Below, in pieces: positions 63,140-64,000 of a stretch of DNA of 64,000 nt. Each line of letters begins with the position of its first letter. The first letter of the stretch is position 1. The DNA is from Plantago elongata (lineage: Eukaryota > Streptophyta > Magnoliopsida > Lamiales > Plantaginaceae): contig JAYMSP010000112.1 of the NCBI GenBank assembly GCA_036897095.1, forward strand, positions 17,346 to 81,345, given 5' to 3'. Position numbers and translations under genes: made by a program. Below the pieces are notes generated by a model. The model ran no database searches. It had not been told where the DNA came from and was given only the letters and a program-made list of their open reading frames with translations.

Positions 63140-63640
63140 TAATTGTCTAGATAATTGCAGTTGGCTTCGTTGCTAAATTTGTAACGAAATCTAATTTCGT
63201 TGGTAACTTTTATAACGTAATTTTTCGTTGGTTGAGGCGTTACTATTCCGTTATTAATGCGTAACTATTTTGTTGGTAACCGTGAGATTGAAAAATGAAT
63301 TTTCAACATCGACGACAATAAAATTAATTGTAGTTAATTCGTTGCAACACCGTCCACGGATTTTACAACAAATTTTTTTATTGTAATATTGCTTACAAAA
63401 TTTTATTGTTATTCCGTTACAAAATAGACAACGGAGTTTAGCAACAAAGTTATTCTGTTGCAATAATGCCAACATATTTTAGCAACAAAGTTATTTTGTT
63501 ACAATAATGCCAATATATTTTAGCAACAAAGTTATTGTTGCAATAATGCCAACCGAATTTACCAACAAAATTATTGTTGGTACGTTCACTACCAAATTCA
63601 GTGACAAAAGTTTTTTTGTTAAATTACCTTCGACAATTAT
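63140..63640. mobile_element. Repeat-rich end of a probable DNA transposon
   Basis: Dense short repeats built on GTTGGTAAC, TTCGTTRC, TTTTGTTGGTAA and their inverses, comparable in texture to the subterminal arrays of the CACTA element at 27733 but with different words. It includes a tandem array with period about 40-43 bp (TTTAGCAACAAAGTTATT, then GTTGCAATAATGCCAA), about 3.5 copies at 63434-63580. I could not find terminal inverted repeats; one end may lie outside the window. Confidence 0.5.
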
Positions 63641-64000
63641 GTTGGTATTTCATCACAAATGAATCGTATATCATATATTTTATCCTGCATACCATATATC
63701 AGATTAATATGGATCAAATACTTAAGGGCAGATTGACATGCGACTTAAATGCCACGATTTAAATGCCTGAATAGTGATCGAAATTGTAGTGGAATTGTTA
63801 AAATTGTGTTTGGTATAGAATTGTAACTGGATAGGGTATTATAGATTTGTTATATAGGTTGTGTAAGAGATAAATGATTGGTGTAAGTATAATGTGATTG
63901 GTATTGAGATTTGGTAAAATATTTATGAATATGAGATTGGTTAATTATTGGTATTTAAGGTTGTTGGAATGATGTGATTGGTTTAATTATGTAATAAGTA
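63641..64000. other. Window end, nothing supported
   Basis: AT-rich, with repeated words such as GTGATTGGT and AGATTGGTTAATTA. No coding sequence or defined repeat. Confidence 0.4.

Overview
The window is nuclear DNA from a flowering plant, most likely a eudicot. The evidence is AT-rich sequence, short exons with GT-AG (and two GC-AG) introns, plant-specific genes (auxin response factor, cysteine-rich receptor kinase, S1-type self-incompatibility homologue, HDEL-ended calreticulin-3) and a dense, nested load of plant transposable elements. I cannot name the species from the sequence alone.

Layout. Six protein-coding genes are supported: calreticulin-3 (+, 410-3015, 5' end outside the window); a tafazzin-like acyltransferase (-, 4394-7546), tail to tail with it; an S1-family secreted protein (+, 10038-10508); a cysteine-rich receptor-like kinase (-, 19642-24131); a class-B auxin response factor (-, 34732-40676); and the spindle-checkpoint protein MAD1 (+, 45227-54832). 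I rebuilt exon structures by hand from splice sites and reading frame. The tafazzin, CRK, ARF and MAD1 models each close to an exact multiple of three, with start, stop and all expected motifs. One more possible small gene lies at 8203-8451 (-).

The gaps are transposon territory. 11251-18659 is a compound block: a fold-back MITE, a decayed Ty1/copia element (-), the 3' half of a Ty3/gypsy element (+) fused directly to the copia leader, and a hAT MITE with a perfect 8-bp target duplication inside the gypsy LTR. 27733-28994 is a complete non-autonomous CACTA element with a 3-bp duplication. 57067-61598 is a broken L1-type LINE with a 13-bp target duplication, carrying a tRNA-derived SINE with its own 15-bp duplication. 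Stowaway-type MITEs with TA duplications sit in introns of the CRK, ARF and MAD1 genes and in one intergenic site. A degenerate tandem array occupies 43915-44470.

The genes are ordinary neighbours, not a pathway or cluster: ER glycoprotein folding, mitochondrial phospholipid remodelling, cell-surface signalling, auxin transcription and mitotic checkpoint. I found no convincing undescribed multi-gene system. The most informative points are the split HDEL signal of calreticulin-3, two GC-AG introns, the nested transposon junctions that can be ordered in time, and a fold-back MITE about 50 bp after the MAD1 stop codon.
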